From assembly GCA_017856435.1 (NCBI GenBank), contig JAFMFB010000009.1:1-64000 (forward strand): a stretch of DNA of 64,000 nt. Reading direction: 5' to 3'. Origin of the DNA: Burkholderiaceae bacterium. Its GTDB lineage: Bacteria; Pseudomonadota; Gammaproteobacteria; Burkholderiales; Burkholderiaceae_C. Made by a program: the position numbers and the translations under genes. The notes beneath the pieces are model-generated. The model worked only from the letters and a program-made list of their open reading frames with translations, ran no database searches and was not told where the DNA came from. How positions within the stretch are numbered: the first letter of the stretch is position 1; every line of letters starts with the position of its first letter. Below are positions 1 to 9,589 of the stretch, one piece after another.

Positions 1-469
1 AGATGCAAATTTTTCTCCAACTCTGACCACGATTCACAATGAGGGTCAGTTGAAGGCCCCGGAATTTCCGAAACTCGCAGAACTAGAGATTTGGAAATTT
101 CTCAGCCCGGTATGGAACCGGAGGAATTGGTAGAAGACGATGCATTCACCAAGGGTAAGGTGACTTATCCATGAAAGCTCCAGATCAAAAAGGGGCTTTC
201 GACTCGATTAATTAAACGCTGGATATGTCGAAAACCTGGACAGACGTTGCTTATGGAAACGGTTTGACGCCTGCCCAGAGGACTATCAAAAAATTACAGG
301 TTTTATTAGAGGGCTTGATTAGGGGCTTATGAGCTTATATTTTTGTTATGTTTTTAGAGCGACTTTTATCATGGTCAGCAGGTTCAGGGTTTGGCTCAAA
401 GCTCTCCAAATAAGGGGGCAACCAGAGAAATCCTCGTGATCTCACAGTGAAGTACGTCGACCAGAACCT
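1..469. other. Left-edge stretch without a recognisable gene
   Basis: No convincing gene is visible. On the plus strand one frame is open from the window edge (position 2) to a stop near 140. Another is open from 43 to a TGA at 172-174 and ends in an acidic tail beginning MEPEELVEDD. Neither has a recognisable family motif. A hairpin (173-200) begins at that TGA, so one of these frames could be the C-terminal end, or a decayed remnant, of a rightward gene lying mostly outside the window. The remainder (200-469) is A+T-rich and holds nothing I can name. Confidence 0.3.
173..200 (+). terminator. Possible weak terminator hairpin
   Basis: GAAAGCTCC (173-181) and GGGGCTTTC (192-200) pair over nine positions with one G-T wobble and a ten-base loop. 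The hairpin starts at the TGA ending a short rightward reading frame. No T-tract follows on the plus strand, so intrinsic termination would be weak. Confidence 0.25.
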
Positions 470-1723
470 TCATTCAAGATTGGCCATCTTTAACATTGCA
501 CCAAGCAATACATTACAGCCTGCTTCAATATGCTCTGGCAGCGCATCTTCAATCTCGTTGTGACTAATGCCGTCTTTGCAAGGTATAAAAATCATGCCAG
601 CGGGGCAGACACGCGACACATATACTGCATCATGGGCTGCGCCACTGACAATTTCCATAGACGCTAAGCCATGCTGATCAGCAGCCCTCCGGACTGCAGC
701 GACACAGTCTTTATCAAAAACGCTAGCCGCAAATTCCGAAACGATGGTAAGACTAATTTCCACCGAGCACTGCGCTTTAACCCGATCACAGGCCTGCTTA
801 AGTGTCGCATGCATACGATCGAGGCCATCGTTATTGGGGTGTCGAAAATCTACTGAAAAAATAACTTGGCCAGGAATCACGTTTCTTGAATTTGGACTAA
901 CACGCATTGACCCCACCGTGCCACGGCCGTGGGGGGATTCCGATAGCGCAATGCGGTTGACATCTTGAACCAGCATTGATGCCGCCAATAAGGCGTCTTG
1001 GCGCAGGTTCATTGGAGTGGGCCCAGCGTGGGCTTCCAGGCCATTAACCACCACGTCAAACCAACGCTGTCCCAGTGCTCCAGTTACAACACCAATTGGC
1101 AGATTAGAGTCTTCCAATACGGGACCCTGTTCAATATGAGACTCAAAATAAGCCTTATAGCCGGCCTTTTTGCCACCAGGGCCAAGCAACTCTGAACCAA
1201 GATAACCGATGGCCTTCAGCTCATCTTTCACAACCTTGCCGTCAATATCTTTTTGACCCAGCACATGCTCAGCAGAAAAAACACCTGCCCAAACTCCAGA
1301 ACCCATCAGCACTGGCGTAAAACGAGAGCCTTCCTCGTTGGTCCAAACACAGACTTCGATGGGTGCATCAGTCACTATATCAAGGTCATTAAGCGTGCGA
1401 ACCACCTCCAAGCCAGCCAAGACACCATAGTTCCCATCGAACTTACCGCCCGATGGCTGGGTGTCGATATGACTACCGGTTGCAACAGGCAAAATATCCG
1501 CCTTACCAGGTCGTCGCGCAAATATGTTGCCGACACGATCGACCCGAACCGTCAGACCGGCCTCCTTGAACCAAGAGACCACCAAATCTCGACCCTGCCC
1601 ATCTAGTGCCGTCAACGCCAACCTACGGACACCACCTTTATCTGTGGCACCGATCTTGGCCAAATCCATCAGACTCTTCCAAAGCCGATCAATGTTGATT
1701 TTTGGATTCACAGGTTTCAACAT
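470..1723 (-). CDS. M20-family Zn-dependent amidohydrolase (allantoate/N-carbamoyl-L-amino-acid hydrolase type)
   Basis: A 417-residue protein of the hydantoinase/carbamoylase branch of the M20 metallopeptidase fold. Members hydrolyse N-carbamoyl amino acids, beta-ureidopropionate or allantoate in the cytoplasm, releasing CO2 and ammonia. The metal-site motif GSHIDTQPSGGKFDG (about residues 83-97, His85 and Asp96) and the TNEEGSRF motif (Glu130/Glu131) are intact. A later His-rich segment, GAAHDA, supplies another expected ligand. Length is normal for the family. It is the last gene of a leftward operon, 3 bases after the amidase upstream, and shares that operon with a peptide-type ABC importer. 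This suggests an imported amide or ureide substrate. The exact substrate cannot be read from sequence. Confidence 0.85.
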   Translation of the reverse strand: MLKPVNPKINIDRLWKSLMDLAKIGATDKGGVRRLALTALDGQGRDLVVSWFKEAGLTVRVDRVGNIFARRPGKADILPVATGSHIDTQPSGGKFDGNYGVLAGLEVVRTLNDLDIVTDAPIEVCVWTNEEGSRFTPVLMGSGVWAGVFSAEHVLGQKDIDGKVVKDELKAIGYLGSELLGPGGKKAGYKAYFESHIEQGPVLEDSNLPIGVVTGALGQRWFDVVVNGLEAHAGPTPMNLRQDALLAASMLVQDVNRIALSESPHGRGTVGSMRVSPNSRNVIPGQVIFSVDFRHPNNDGLDRMHATLKQACDRVKAQCSVEISLTIVSEFAASVFDKDCVAAVRRAADQHGLASMEIVSGAAHDAVYVSRVCPAGMIFIPCKDGISHNEIEDALPEHIEAGCNVLLGAMLKMANLE

Positions 1724-1726
1724 AAT

Positions 1727-3013
1727 CTAGTCTCCGCGTTGTTGCTCTGCCCAACGTGCCGCTTCCAATAGAGCATAGTCTGACCGAAAACGGCCGGCTA
1801 GCAGCACACCAACGGGCAGATTATTGCCACCCTTTACCCAAGGCAGCACCACACCAGGATTGCCCAGCGCTGTCCACATACGGCTAAAAATTGGATCGCC
1901 CGTTGTGTCCAATCCGACTGGCGCTTCGCCGCAGGCAGCAGGGGCTAACAATACGTCGAAATCTATATAAATGTCGTCCAGGAGTCGACGACATTTATCA
2001 ACAATAGCGTAAGCCTGCAGCAGTCGCGAATCACTCACACGCAAGCCCTGCTGAATAACTTCAATCAGTTTTGCCGACATTTTTGAGCGATTCTGCTCAT
2101 ACTCGGCGCTTAAGGAAATTGCTGACTCTTTGGCGAGGATATCGTTTTGGGCAGTAACCATTTCTTTAAAAGGCGCCGGCAGTTCAAATTCGACAACCTT
2201 GGCGCCAGAAGCCGCAAGCCTTTTCGCCGCTGACTCTATAGCCTGCTGGGTTTCTGGCTGAGCATGTGCCCATTCGTACGTTCGGCAAACCGCAATTCGC
2301 GGGGCATTATTTATCACATCGGCCTTGAGCACCAAGTCGTGGCGTGCGCCAGCAGCGGCTGCAAATAGTGCAGCGTCTTGAACTGAATTCGCCAATGTAC
2401 CCAATGTATCCAGCGAATCAGCCAACGGCTTGGTGCCAGCGCGGGCAATCGTGCCGAAACTTGGCTTATAGCCAACTACACCACAAAATGAGGCAGGCCG
2501 ATAAATCGAAGCGGCAGTCTGGGTACCTAAGGCCAGAGGCAACATGCGATCTGCCACCGCAGCAGCCGATCCACTCGACGACCCGCCCGGCGTATGTTTC
2601 AAATTATGGGGATTTGCCGTTTTTCCAGGATTAAACAAAGCAAACTCGGTGGAAATCGTTTTTCCCAATACAATCGCCCCTTGCTTTTTCGACTGCATCA
2701 CACAGGCCGCATCCACTGCCGGCAGATGATGTTTATAGATGGGCGAACCATAAGTGGTCAACATATCCTTCGTGTCAATCAAATTTTTTATGCCGATCGG
2801 AATACCAAACAGCAGTCCGCTGGGAGCCTGTTGGTCAGCCTGTTTTGCCAGGGCTATCGCCGCCTCTCGCTCAACATAATCAAAGGCGCCGACTTCCGCC
2901 TCTCTTGCGTCAATTCGCTCAATGTAAGCAGCCAATAATTCAGAAGGTTTCAGGCGATTTTGGGCAATATTCCATGCGGCCTGTGTTGCCGATAGTTGAA
3001 TCAGATTGCTCAT
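1727..3013 (-). CDS. Amidase-signature family hydrolase
   Basis: A 428-residue amidase-signature enzyme. The Ser-cisSer-Lys triad is visible: Lys76 in GIKNLID, Ser145 in TPGGSSSGS and Ser169 in GTQTAASIYRPA, with the family's usual 24-residue spacing between the two serines. The nucleophile loop reads GTQTAAS instead of the commoner GTDTGGS, a change seen in some stand-alone amidases, so GatA function is unlikely. No GatB or GatC neighbour is present. It lies between an ArgE/DapE-like peptidase and a carbamoylase-like hydrolase in one leftward operon. A role in hydrolysing a small amide, or an intermediate such as allophanate or a carbamoyl compound, is an inference. Confidence 0.82.
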   Translation of the reverse strand: MSNLIQLSATQAAWNIAQNRLKPSELLAAYIERIDAREAEVGAFDYVEREAAIALAKQADQQAPSGLLFGIPIGIKNLIDTKDMLTTYGSPIYKHHLPAVDAACVMQSKKQGAIVLGKTISTEFALFNPGKTANPHNLKHTPGGSSSGSAAAVADRMLPLALGTQTAASIYRPASFCGVVGYKPSFGTIARAGTKPLADSLDTLGTLANSVQDAALFAAAAGARHDLVLKADVINNAPRIAVCRTYEWAHAQPETQQAIESAAKRLAASGAKVVEFELPAPFKEMVTAQNDILAKESAISLSAEYEQNRSKMSAKLIEVIQQGLRVSDSRLLQAYAIVDKCRRLLDDIYIDFDVLLAPAACGEAPVGLDTTGDPIFSRMWTALGNPGVVLPWVKGGNNLPVGVLLAGRFRSDYALLEAARWAEQQRGD

Positions 3014-3024
3014 AATCTATTTGC

Positions 3025-4152
3025 TTATTTAATCCAGGCACGTATCAAATCGCGATAGCCATCAAATCCCTGCTCTAGACGATCCACCAAACAGTACTCG
3101 TCGGTCTGATGGGCCATCTGGGCCTCACCGGGCCCCAAAACCACGGTAGGCGTATTGACATAGGCCTGATGCAAGATAGCCGCATCTGTGAAATAAGATA
3201 CGGTTTTGGCCTGAGGCGCCTCACCCAATTGCTTCTCCATCACGCCAAAGACTTCTTGAACCCAGTCATTTTTTGGGTCCGTAAAAACCGGACCAACATC
3301 GACTAGTGTATTCAACGTAATGTCAAGTCCGACGGCCTCTTGTATTAGGGCTTTGACATCGTCATGGTTCATGCCTGCAACAGTACGAATATCAATTCCA
3401 ATACGTGCATAGTCTGGCACCGAGTTGATGTTCATGCCGCCGAAGATATTACCCACATTTAAAGTGGGGGAGCCCATTAGCCGGTGTTTGCAATCTGGAA
3501 AATGAAAGTTTTCCAATGCCATGACTGCCTTGGCGACCAAATAGACGGCATTTACACCACGCTCAGGCATTGAGCCATGCGCTGTGACGCCTTTCGCGAC
3601 TGCTTCTAACCAGAGAGCACCCTTGTGACCAACCAGGGGGTAGTTATTCGTAGGTTCACCAACAATCAGTGCACCAACTTTTCCAAGCAGGGTGGCGTCT
3701 TCCACCAGTTGTTTTGCGCCACCACAGCCACACTCCTCGTCAGCGGTGATCACCATAGTAACACCTGCAGAATTGCGCAACTCATCAGCAACAGAAATAG
3801 CCGCGGCAACAAAAGCACCAACGCCACTTTTCATATCGGAAGAACCACGACCGAAAAGCTTTCCGCCTTCAAGTGATTCACCAAAAGCATCTTTCGTCCA
3901 CGGCGCACCGCCCAACGGAACTGTATCGATATGCCCTGTAAAGCCGAGTGGAAGACGATCGGCTAGGCCACCGATCGAAGCAACCAAGCTAAGTCGGTTG
4001 TGACCGAGTTCTTTGTACCGACAGCAAAATCCGACCTTGCTTAGTGCATCGCCAAGGTAGCGAGCACATGCCGCTTCTTGACCGGGTGGGTTAATGGTGT
4101 TGAAACGCAATAGATCTTGTGTTACCGAGACCGGATTCGTCATTACAGTCAT
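3025..4152 (-). CDS. M20 peptidase, ArgE/DapE family deacylase
   Basis: A 375-residue member of the ArgE/DapE/CPG2 group of di-zinc amidohydrolases, which remove acyl groups from N-acyl amino acids or cleave small peptides. Visible metal-site motifs are FTGHIDTVP (His74, Asp76), GRGSSDMKSG (bridging Asp106) and ADEECGCGG (catalytic/ligand Glu139-Glu140). A dimerisation/lid domain fills roughly residues 175-280. The start has GAGG four bases upstream; a second in-frame ATG three codons later is possible. The operon context (ABC importer upstream, two further amidohydrolases downstream) argues for catabolism of imported substrate rather than arginine or lysine biosynthesis, so I do not assign argE or dapE. 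Confidence 0.85.
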   Translation of the reverse strand: MTVMTNPVSVTQDLLRFNTINPPGQEAACARYLGDALSKVGFCCRYKELGHNRLSLVASIGGLADRLPLGFTGHIDTVPLGGAPWTKDAFGESLEGGKLFGRGSSDMKSGVGAFVAAAISVADELRNSAGVTMVITADEECGCGGAKQLVEDATLLGKVGALIVGEPTNNYPLVGHKGALWLEAVAKGVTAHGSMPERGVNAVYLVAKAVMALENFHFPDCKHRLMGSPTLNVGNIFGGMNINSVPDYARIGIDIRTVAGMNHDDVKALIQEAVGLDITLNTLVDVGPVFTDPKNDWVQEVFGVMEKQLGEAPQAKTVSYFTDAAILHQAYVNTPTVVLGPGEAQMAHQTDEYCLVDRLEQGFDGYRDLIRAWIK

Positions 4153-4164
4153 AGGACCTCGACG

Positions 4165-5148
4165 TTATTTGGCGTTAACTGGGAAATGGCAGGTCACGAG
4201 GTGGCCAGGTGATAGCTCACGGGCACCGGGTTCTTCTTTACGGCAGCGCTCCTGCGCATAGGGGCAGCGAGTATGGAAGTGGCAGCCAGCTGGTCGATTG
4301 ATAGGGCTAGGCACATCGCCTTGCAACACGATCTGCGTGCGTCTGAGTGCGGGATCGGGAATCGGCACTGCTGATAGTAAAGCTTCAGTATAAGGATGCT
4401 TAGGGCTATCAAACAACTCGGGAGTCTCAGCAATTTCAACGATTCGGCCCAGATACATCACCGCCACACGGTGACTTATGTGACGAACTACCGCCAGATC
4501 GTGAGCAACGAAAAGATACGATAAGCCAAATTCCTTTTGTAAGTCGATCAACAGATTGATTACCTGCGCCTGGACTGATACATCTAAGGCCGAGACAGGC
4601 TCATCACACATGATGAGCCGTGGCTTAACGGATAGCGCCCGTGCAATACCAAGTCGCTGACGCTGACCGCCGGAGAATTCATGGGGAAACCGAATCATTT
4701 GATCGGGACGAAGACCAACTTTCTCGAAAAGATAGGCAACTTGATCTCGCCCTTCAGATCTGGAAAACTTCTGAAAATTGATCAACGGCTCAGAAACAAT
4801 GTCGATAGCCCGCATCCGGGGGTTTAGCGATGAATACGGATCTTGGAAAACCGCCTGAATTTCTTGGCGAAATGGTCGCATGCTTACACGGCTTAACCCA
4901 TCAATACGCTTGCCACGCCAACTAATCTCCCCCGATGTGGGATCGATAAGTTTTAGTACAGTACGGCCCGCTGTCGACTTACCGCAACCACTCTCACCCA
5001 CAAGCCCCAGGGTCTCCCCTTGGCCAATGGAGAACGACACGCCGTCTACCGCATGCACCTGGCCGGATACGCGGCCAAAGAGCCCTTTTCGAATCGGATA
5101 GTATTTTTTTAAATCTTTAACTTCCAGCAAAGGCCGTAGCTGGATCAT
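4165..5148 (-). CDS. Oligo/dipeptide ABC transporter ATP-binding protein (DppF/OppF type)
   Basis: A 327-residue nucleotide-binding subunit of a peptide-type importer; it powers uptake at the inner face of the cytoplasmic membrane together with the second ATPase encoded just upstream. Walker [10 protein letters not shown] is at about 51-59, the signature FSGGQRQR at 158-165, and Walker B LIMCDEP at 178-184. The C-terminal oligopeptide-transporter extension carries the usual Cys-rich CHFHTRCPYAQERC cluster, often an Fe-S-like or structural motif in this family. Its ATG overlaps the stop of the preceding ATPase gene by four bases (5145-5148), indicating translational coupling. Confidence 0.92.
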   Translation of the reverse strand: MIQLRPLLEVKDLKKYYPIRKGLFGRVSGQVHAVDGVSFSIGQGETLGLVGESGCGKSTAGRTVLKLIDPTSGEISWRGKRIDGLSRVSMRPFRQEIQAVFQDPYSSLNPRMRAIDIVSEPLINFQKFSRSEGRDQVAYLFEKVGLRPDQMIRFPHEFSGGQRQRLGIARALSVKPRLIMCDEPVSALDVSVQAQVINLLIDLQKEFGLSYLFVAHDLAVVRHISHRVAVMYLGRIVEIAETPELFDSPKHPYTEALLSAVPIPDPALRRTQIVLQGDVPSPINRPAGCHFHTRCPYAQERCRKEEPGARELSPGHLVTCHFPVNAK

Positions 5149-6158
5149 GCACGTACTCCAAACAGAAATTTTTCAGAATGCCAGCAAGCGGCAAAGTGTT
5201 CTGATTTTTTTTGCTCTAAATCAGGCGCCTCAGTACGACATTTGCCCGTAGCATGGGTACAACGGGGAGCAAACGCACAACCCAATATTGGCTCACGCAA
5301 TGATGGCACCATGCCCGGAATCTCTTCTAAACGGGCGCACTTCTCCTCGTCGAGTTTGGGGATTGAGTTCATCAGTCCACGGGTATAAGGATGCAAGGGC
5401 GACGCAAAGAGTTCTTTGACATCAGCCTCTTCTACTTTTCTGCCGGCGTACATCACAACAACTCGCTGTGCCATCTCGGCCACCACACCAAGATCATGGG
5501 TAATCAAAATAATTGATGCGCCGGTGCGATCACGCAGCTCTCGCATCAGATTCAAAATCTGGGCTTGAATGGTCACATCCAGCGCCGTCGTTGGCTCATC
5601 AGCAATAAGTACGGTGGGGTCACAAGCTAGCGCCATGGCAATCATCACTCGCTGCCGCATTCCACCTGATAACTGATGTGGGTATTGGTCGACCCGGCTT
5701 TGAGCTTCAGGGATTTTTACCAAGCTCAACAACTCAATGGCTTTGGTCCTCGCCTGCGACTCGTTCATGTTCTGGTGCAAGACCAAGACTTCGGAGATCT
5801 GTTTGCCAATCTTCAAAACGGGGTTGAGCGATGTCATTGGCTCCTGGAAGATCATTGATATCTTGTTGCCGCGGATCTCGCGCATTCGAGCTTCAGATGC
5901 CTTCAGCAGGTCTTCGCCTTGAAACAAAATCTGGCCACCTTCGTTATGGCCAGGTGGCGAGGCAATAAGCCGAAGTATAGATAGCGACGTGACGCTCTTG
6001 CCACACCCAGATTCACCCACCACTGCCAAAGTCTCGCCAGCATTAACCTTGAATGAGACGCCGTCCACAGCACGAACAATGCCGTCACGTGTATGGAAAT
6101 AAGTTTTGAGATCTCGAACCTCAAGAATGGGAGCCGATGTGTCAGATTGGCCTGCCAT
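5145..6158 (-). CDS. Oligo/dipeptide ABC transporter ATP-binding protein (DppD/OppD type)
   Basis: A 337-residue ATPase partner of the DppF-type subunit. Walker A GESGCGKS (48-55), the ABC signature LSGGMRQR (163-170) and Walker B with ADEPT (about 186-190) are intact. The C-terminal oligo_HPY segment contains [14 protein letters not shown]. The gene abuts the upstream permease gene with no spacer (6158/6159) and overlaps the downstream ATPase gene by four bases, as expected for a tightly coupled importer operon. The transported compound cannot be deduced from an ATPase. Confidence 0.92.
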   Translation of the reverse strand: MAGQSDTSAPILEVRDLKTYFHTRDGIVRAVDGVSFKVNAGETLAVVGESGCGKSVTSLSILRLIASPPGHNEGGQILFQGEDLLKASEARMREIRGNKISMIFQEPMTSLNPVLKIGKQISEVLVLHQNMNESQARTKAIELLSLVKIPEAQSRVDQYPHQLSGGMRQRVMIAMALACDPTVLIADEPTTALDVTIQAQILNLMRELRDRTGASIILITHDLGVVAEMAQRVVVMYAGRKVEEADVKELFASPLHPYTRGLMNSIPKLDEEKCARLEEIPGMVPSLREPILGCAFAPRCTHATGKCRTEAPDLEQKKSEHFAACWHSEKFLFGVRA

Positions 6159-7031
6159 TTACATTCTCCGCGAAAGCCGTGGGTCAAGAGCATCGCGCAT
6201 TCCGTCACCCAAGAAGTTCACTGCCAAAACCGTGAGCGACAAGAAAATGGCCGGGAAGACAATCAAGTAGCTGGCAATCTGGAACATACTGCGGGCCTCT
6301 GCCATGATATTGCCCCAACTTGGAATGTTCGGGGGGGTACCCGCACCAATAAATGAAAGTATCGCTTCCGTGATCATGGCCGAAGCACAAACGTAAGTTG
6401 CCTGAACTAAGAGTGGCGCCACCGTATTTGGAAGGATGTGTTTGACCAGCGTTTTGATTAATGGCGTGCCCGATGCGGTTGCCGCCTCGACATAAGGCTG
6501 TTCGCGCAATGAAAGCACGAGGCTACGGACCAGCCGGACAATCCGTGGTACTTCAGAGATCGTGATTGCAATGATTACGTTCTCAATACTGGCTTTTGTC
6601 AGAGCCATCAGTGCGATTGCCAACAAGATAGATGGGATCGACATCAGACCATCCATGATTCGCATGATGATACCGTCAGCCCAACGCAGAAAACCCGTAA
6701 TTAGGCCAATCGCCAGACCGATGACCGTGCTGAGAATTGCTACTGAAATTCCGACACTAAGCGAGACACGTGCGCCATATACGACGCGGCTGTAGACATC
6801 ACGTCCCAACATATCGGTTCCAAACCAAAACTCAGCACTAGGCGACTGCAGGCGATTGATTGGTGCAACGGCTTGGGGGTCAACCGTCCCCAGGAAAGGG
6901 GCCAGAATTGCAATCAGGCACATTAGGATTAGGACGATCGACCCAATCAACGCCGATGGATGTCGCCGGTACAAAGTACCAGCCTGCTTTTCAAAGCCAG
7001 ACCACCACAAACTCAGACCATTTGTGGACAT
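6159..7031 (-). CDS. Peptide-type ABC transporter permease (DppC type)
   Basis: A 290-residue inner-membrane permease with a cytoplasmic N-terminus, a first membrane helix at about residues 26-48 (LIGSIVLILMCLIAILAPFL) and a binding-protein-dependent transport domain. The N-terminal GTDMLGRDVYSRVVYGAR segment is diagnostic of DppC/OppC. The EAA loop that docks on the ATPase reads EAATASGTPLIKTLVKHILP. It pairs with the DppB-type permease whose start lies one base upstream of this gene's frame (7031/7033). Confidence 0.92.
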   Translation of the reverse strand: MSTNGLSLWWSGFEKQAGTLYRRHPSALIGSIVLILMCLIAILAPFLGTVDPQAVAPINRLQSPSAEFWFGTDMLGRDVYSRVVYGARVSLSVGISVAILSTVIGLAIGLITGFLRWADGIIMRIMDGLMSIPSILLAIALMALTKASIENVIIAITISEVPRIVRLVRSLVLSLREQPYVEAATASGTPLIKTLVKHILPNTVAPLLVQATYVCASAMITEAILSFIGAGTPPNIPSWGNIMAEARSMFQIASYLIVFPAIFLSLTVLAVNFLGDGMRDALDPRLSRRM

Positions 7032-7032
7032 G

Positions 7033-7974
7033 TCAATAACTAATTCTTGGATCGAAGATCATGTACGAAAGGTCAATCAGAAGGTTGATCAACACATAAG
7101 CGCCTGAAAAAATCAGGATGACACCCTGAATAATTGGGTAATCACGCCGCAGAATTGCGTCAACCGTAAGACGACCAACGCCAGGAATTGCAAATACCGT
7201 CTCAGTTACGACAGCGCCACTGATCAGCAGACCTATGCCGATACCCACTATGGTGACGATTGGGACAGCAGCGTTTTTCAGCGCATGTCCCCACAAAACT
7301 TGCCGTTCTTTCATGCCCTTGGCGGTCGCAGTCCGAATGTAGTCCTGAGCCAAAACATCCAGCACGCTGGCACGAGTAATGCGGGCAATCAAGGCGGCAT
7401 ATACGGTTCCAAGCGCAATACTAGGCAAAATCAAATGTCGTAGCCATTCCCAAACGCCTTCACTAAACGATCGGTAGCCCTGCACTGGTAACCACTCCAG
7501 CATGACCGAGAAAACCAGAATCAAGCCAAAGGCAAGCACGAAGACCGGCAAAGAAAAACCAATCACCGATATGCCCATCACGATCTTGTCTAACAAGCTT
7601 CCTGCACGGGCCGCTGCAATCGTGCCCATCGGTACTGCCAATACGAGCGACACTACCAGCGTGCACAAAGTAAGAGAAATCGTTGGCTCGATACGCTGCC
7701 CAATTAGCCGGGAAACTGGTAGGTTAGTAAAAATCGAGGTGCCCAAGTCACCATGCGCAAGCGCCCAGATCCAGTTACCAAACCGGATTAAGAATGGATC
7801 GTCAAGGCCAAGTGATTGGCGAATACGCTTGATGTCTTCGTCAGTTGCAATATCACCAGCGATGACAGCCGCCGGATCACCGGGGGTCAAATAGAGAAGA
7901 GAGAAAACGAAGAATGCGACCACCGCCATAACGACGACGGTCGCACCTAACCGCTTTAAAACGTAACTAAACAA
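7033..7974 (-). CDS. Peptide-type ABC transporter permease (DppB type)
   Basis: A 313-residue permease with the DppB/OppB hallmarks: an N-terminal membrane helix (about 9-29), the TPGDPA segment, a long periplasmic loop, and an EAA-type loop around IRTATAKGMKERQVLWGHALKNA's first half near residues 218-232. The start codon is TTG at 7974; no stronger start lies nearby, and the N-terminal MFSYVLKRL matches the family. It follows the binding-protein gene by 28 bases and sits second in the operon. Confidence 0.9.
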   Translation of the reverse strand: MFSYVLKRLGATVVVMAVVAFFVFSLLYLTPGDPAAVIAGDIATDEDIKRIRQSLGLDDPFLIRFGNWIWALAHGDLGTSIFTNLPVSRLIGQRIEPTISLTLCTLVVSLVLAVPMGTIAAARAGSLLDKIVMGISVIGFSLPVFVLAFGLILVFSVMLEWLPVQGYRSFSEGVWEWLRHLILPSIALGTVYAALIARITRASVLDVLAQDYIRTATAKGMKERQVLWGHALKNAAVPIVTIVGIGIGLLISGAVVTETVFAIPGVGRLTVDAILRRDYPIIQGVILIFSGAYVLINLLIDLSYMIFDPRISY

Positions 7975-8002
7975 AGGCTAAGTCTTATTTTTTAGCTACG
8001 CA

Positions 8003-9589
8003 TTACTTCTTTTCAACGTTCCAAAGGAAGGCCATGGGCGCGACAATCACGCCAGACAAATTGGTACGATATGCCGTAGGAAGAATGAACTGGGCCGTAG
8101 GTACATAAGGGAGGAACTCAAAGGCGCGACGCTGAACCGCTTCAGCAGCACGCTTGGCAGAAGCAGCATCAGGGGCTTTAAAGAAGTCTTCGCGCAAGTC
8201 TTCCAGCTTCTGATCAACAGGCCAACCAAACCACGCCTTTTGACCACTACCGCGAACCGCAAAGTTCACTGCCGGATTTAACAAGTCAGGCCCAACCAAC
8301 CATGTGTGAAAAATCGACCAACCACCCTTTTCAATGGGCTCCTTGGAGGTACGACGGGTAATCAGGGTACCCCAGTCACCAGCCTGTAGCTCAACATTCA
8401 AGCCAAGCTTTTTCAGAAGCTCAGTGGTCAGCAAAGACTGCGACTGAACGATGGGCTGATCCGTTGCCGAGATAATCACGATCTTCTCGCCCTTGTAACC
8501 AGCTTCTTTGATAAGCTGCTTGGCTTTGTCGAAGTTGCGCGGGCCTTTCATGATCTCGGCGCCAACATCACTGGCCAGCGGCGTGTCACAGGTAAAGAAT
8601 GATGTGCAGACCTTGCCATTTTTAGGACTACCTGCGATACCTAGCACATAGTCTTGCTGGTTCAGCACCATTGCTACGGCTTGACGCATCTTCGGATTGT
8701 TAAAGGGTGGGTGCATAAAGTTAAAGCGGATCATGCCCATTGAACCAAGAGGGTCAATGTTGTCTACCTTCACGCTCTTGTTGCGCGCCAAAATTGGGAT
8801 TAGGTCAGGTGGCATTTGCTCCCACCAGTCTGCTTCTCCAGCATTCAATGCAGCAGCAGCAGTCGCGGAGTCGGGGATGTAGAGCCATTCCACCCGGTCG
8901 ACTTTTACAACTTTGCCGCCCGATGCCCATGACGGCGCTTCTTTGCGGGGAATGTAGTCTTTGTTTTTTACATAGACCACCTTGTTACCCGGCACCCACT
9001 CCTCCTTAATCATACGAAATGGACCAGAGCCAGTGGGATCCGTGATATTGGTAAACGCGTCCGTCTTGGCGACCCGCTCTGGCATGATGAATGGCACGTT
9101 GGAGGATGGTTTGCCCAGGGCATCCAGTACAAAAGCGAAGCGTTCTTTAAGTTTTAGCTCAAAAGTCTTATCGTTAACAGCGCGCCAGCTAGCGGTGGCC
9201 TCAGCCATTTTTTGCCCAAGGGCATCTCGCTTGGCCCAGCGATCGATCGACGCAATCACGTCAGACGAACGTACGGGTGTGCCGTCGTGGAACTTAAGTC
9301 CATCCCTTAGGGTAAATGAGTAGGTCAGTTTGTCTGCACTGACCGTGTACTTGTCGACCATCTGGGGCTGAATCTGGAACTTGTCATCCATTGCAAACAA
9401 AGTGTCGTACACCATGTAACCGTGGTTACGGGTTATGTAGGCCGTAGTAGCAATTGGGTCGAGAATGCGCAGGTCTGCTTGCGCAATGAAACGTAGCGTT
9501 TTTTGTGCCTGGGCTTGGGCAGCACCCATTCCAGAAACCGATGCTAAGACTGCGCTGACCAGCATAAATCGACGAAGAACAGATTTCAT
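8003..9589 (-). CDS. Periplasmic substrate-binding protein, peptide/nickel family 5
   Basis: A 528-residue family-5 extracellular solute-binding protein (DppA/OppA/NikA fold) that would deliver ligand to the adjacent permeases. It has a Sec signal peptide (charged MKSVLRR, a hydrophobic core, and a likely signal-peptidase site after the AQAQA segment near residues 24-28). The family signature around FHDGTPVRSSDVIASIDR is clear. GGAG lies eight bases before the ATG, the best ribosome-binding site of the operon. As the first gene it is probably preceded by the operon promoter in 9590-9720. Family-5 proteins bind peptides, glutathione, opines or metal chelates. The downstream amidohydrolases favour an amide-bearing organic ligand (inference). 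Confidence 0.92.
   Translation of the reverse strand: MKSVLRRFMLVSAVLASVSGMGAAQAQAQKTLRFIAQADLRILDPIATTAYITRNHGYMVYDTLFAMDDKFQIQPQMVDKYTVSADKLTYSFTLRDGLKFHDGTPVRSSDVIASIDRWAKRDALGQKMAEATASWRAVNDKTFELKLKERFAFVLDALGKPSSNVPFIMPERVAKTDAFTNITDPTGSGPFRMIKEEWVPGNKVVYVKNKDYIPRKEAPSWASGGKVVKVDRVEWLYIPDSATAAAALNAGEADWWEQMPPDLIPILARNKSVKVDNIDPLGSMGMIRFNFMHPPFNNPKMRQAVAMVLNQQDYVLGIAGSPKNGKVCTSFFTCDTPLASDVGAEIMKGPRNFDKAKQLIKEAGYKGEKIVIISATDQPIVQSQSLLTTELLKKLGLNVELQAGDWGTLITRRTSKEPIEKGGWSIFHTWLVGPDLLNPAVNFAVRGSGQKAWFGWPVDQKLEDLREDFFKAPDAASAKRAAEAVQRRAFEFLPYVPTAQFILPTAYRTNLSGVIVAPMAFLWNVEKK

Noticed and set aside
1727-3013. The amidase genes (here and at 10046-11236) as GatA of the tRNA amidotransferase
   Set aside because: No gatB or gatC is adjacent, a glutaminyl-tRNA synthetase is encoded in the same window, and the neighbours are catabolic.
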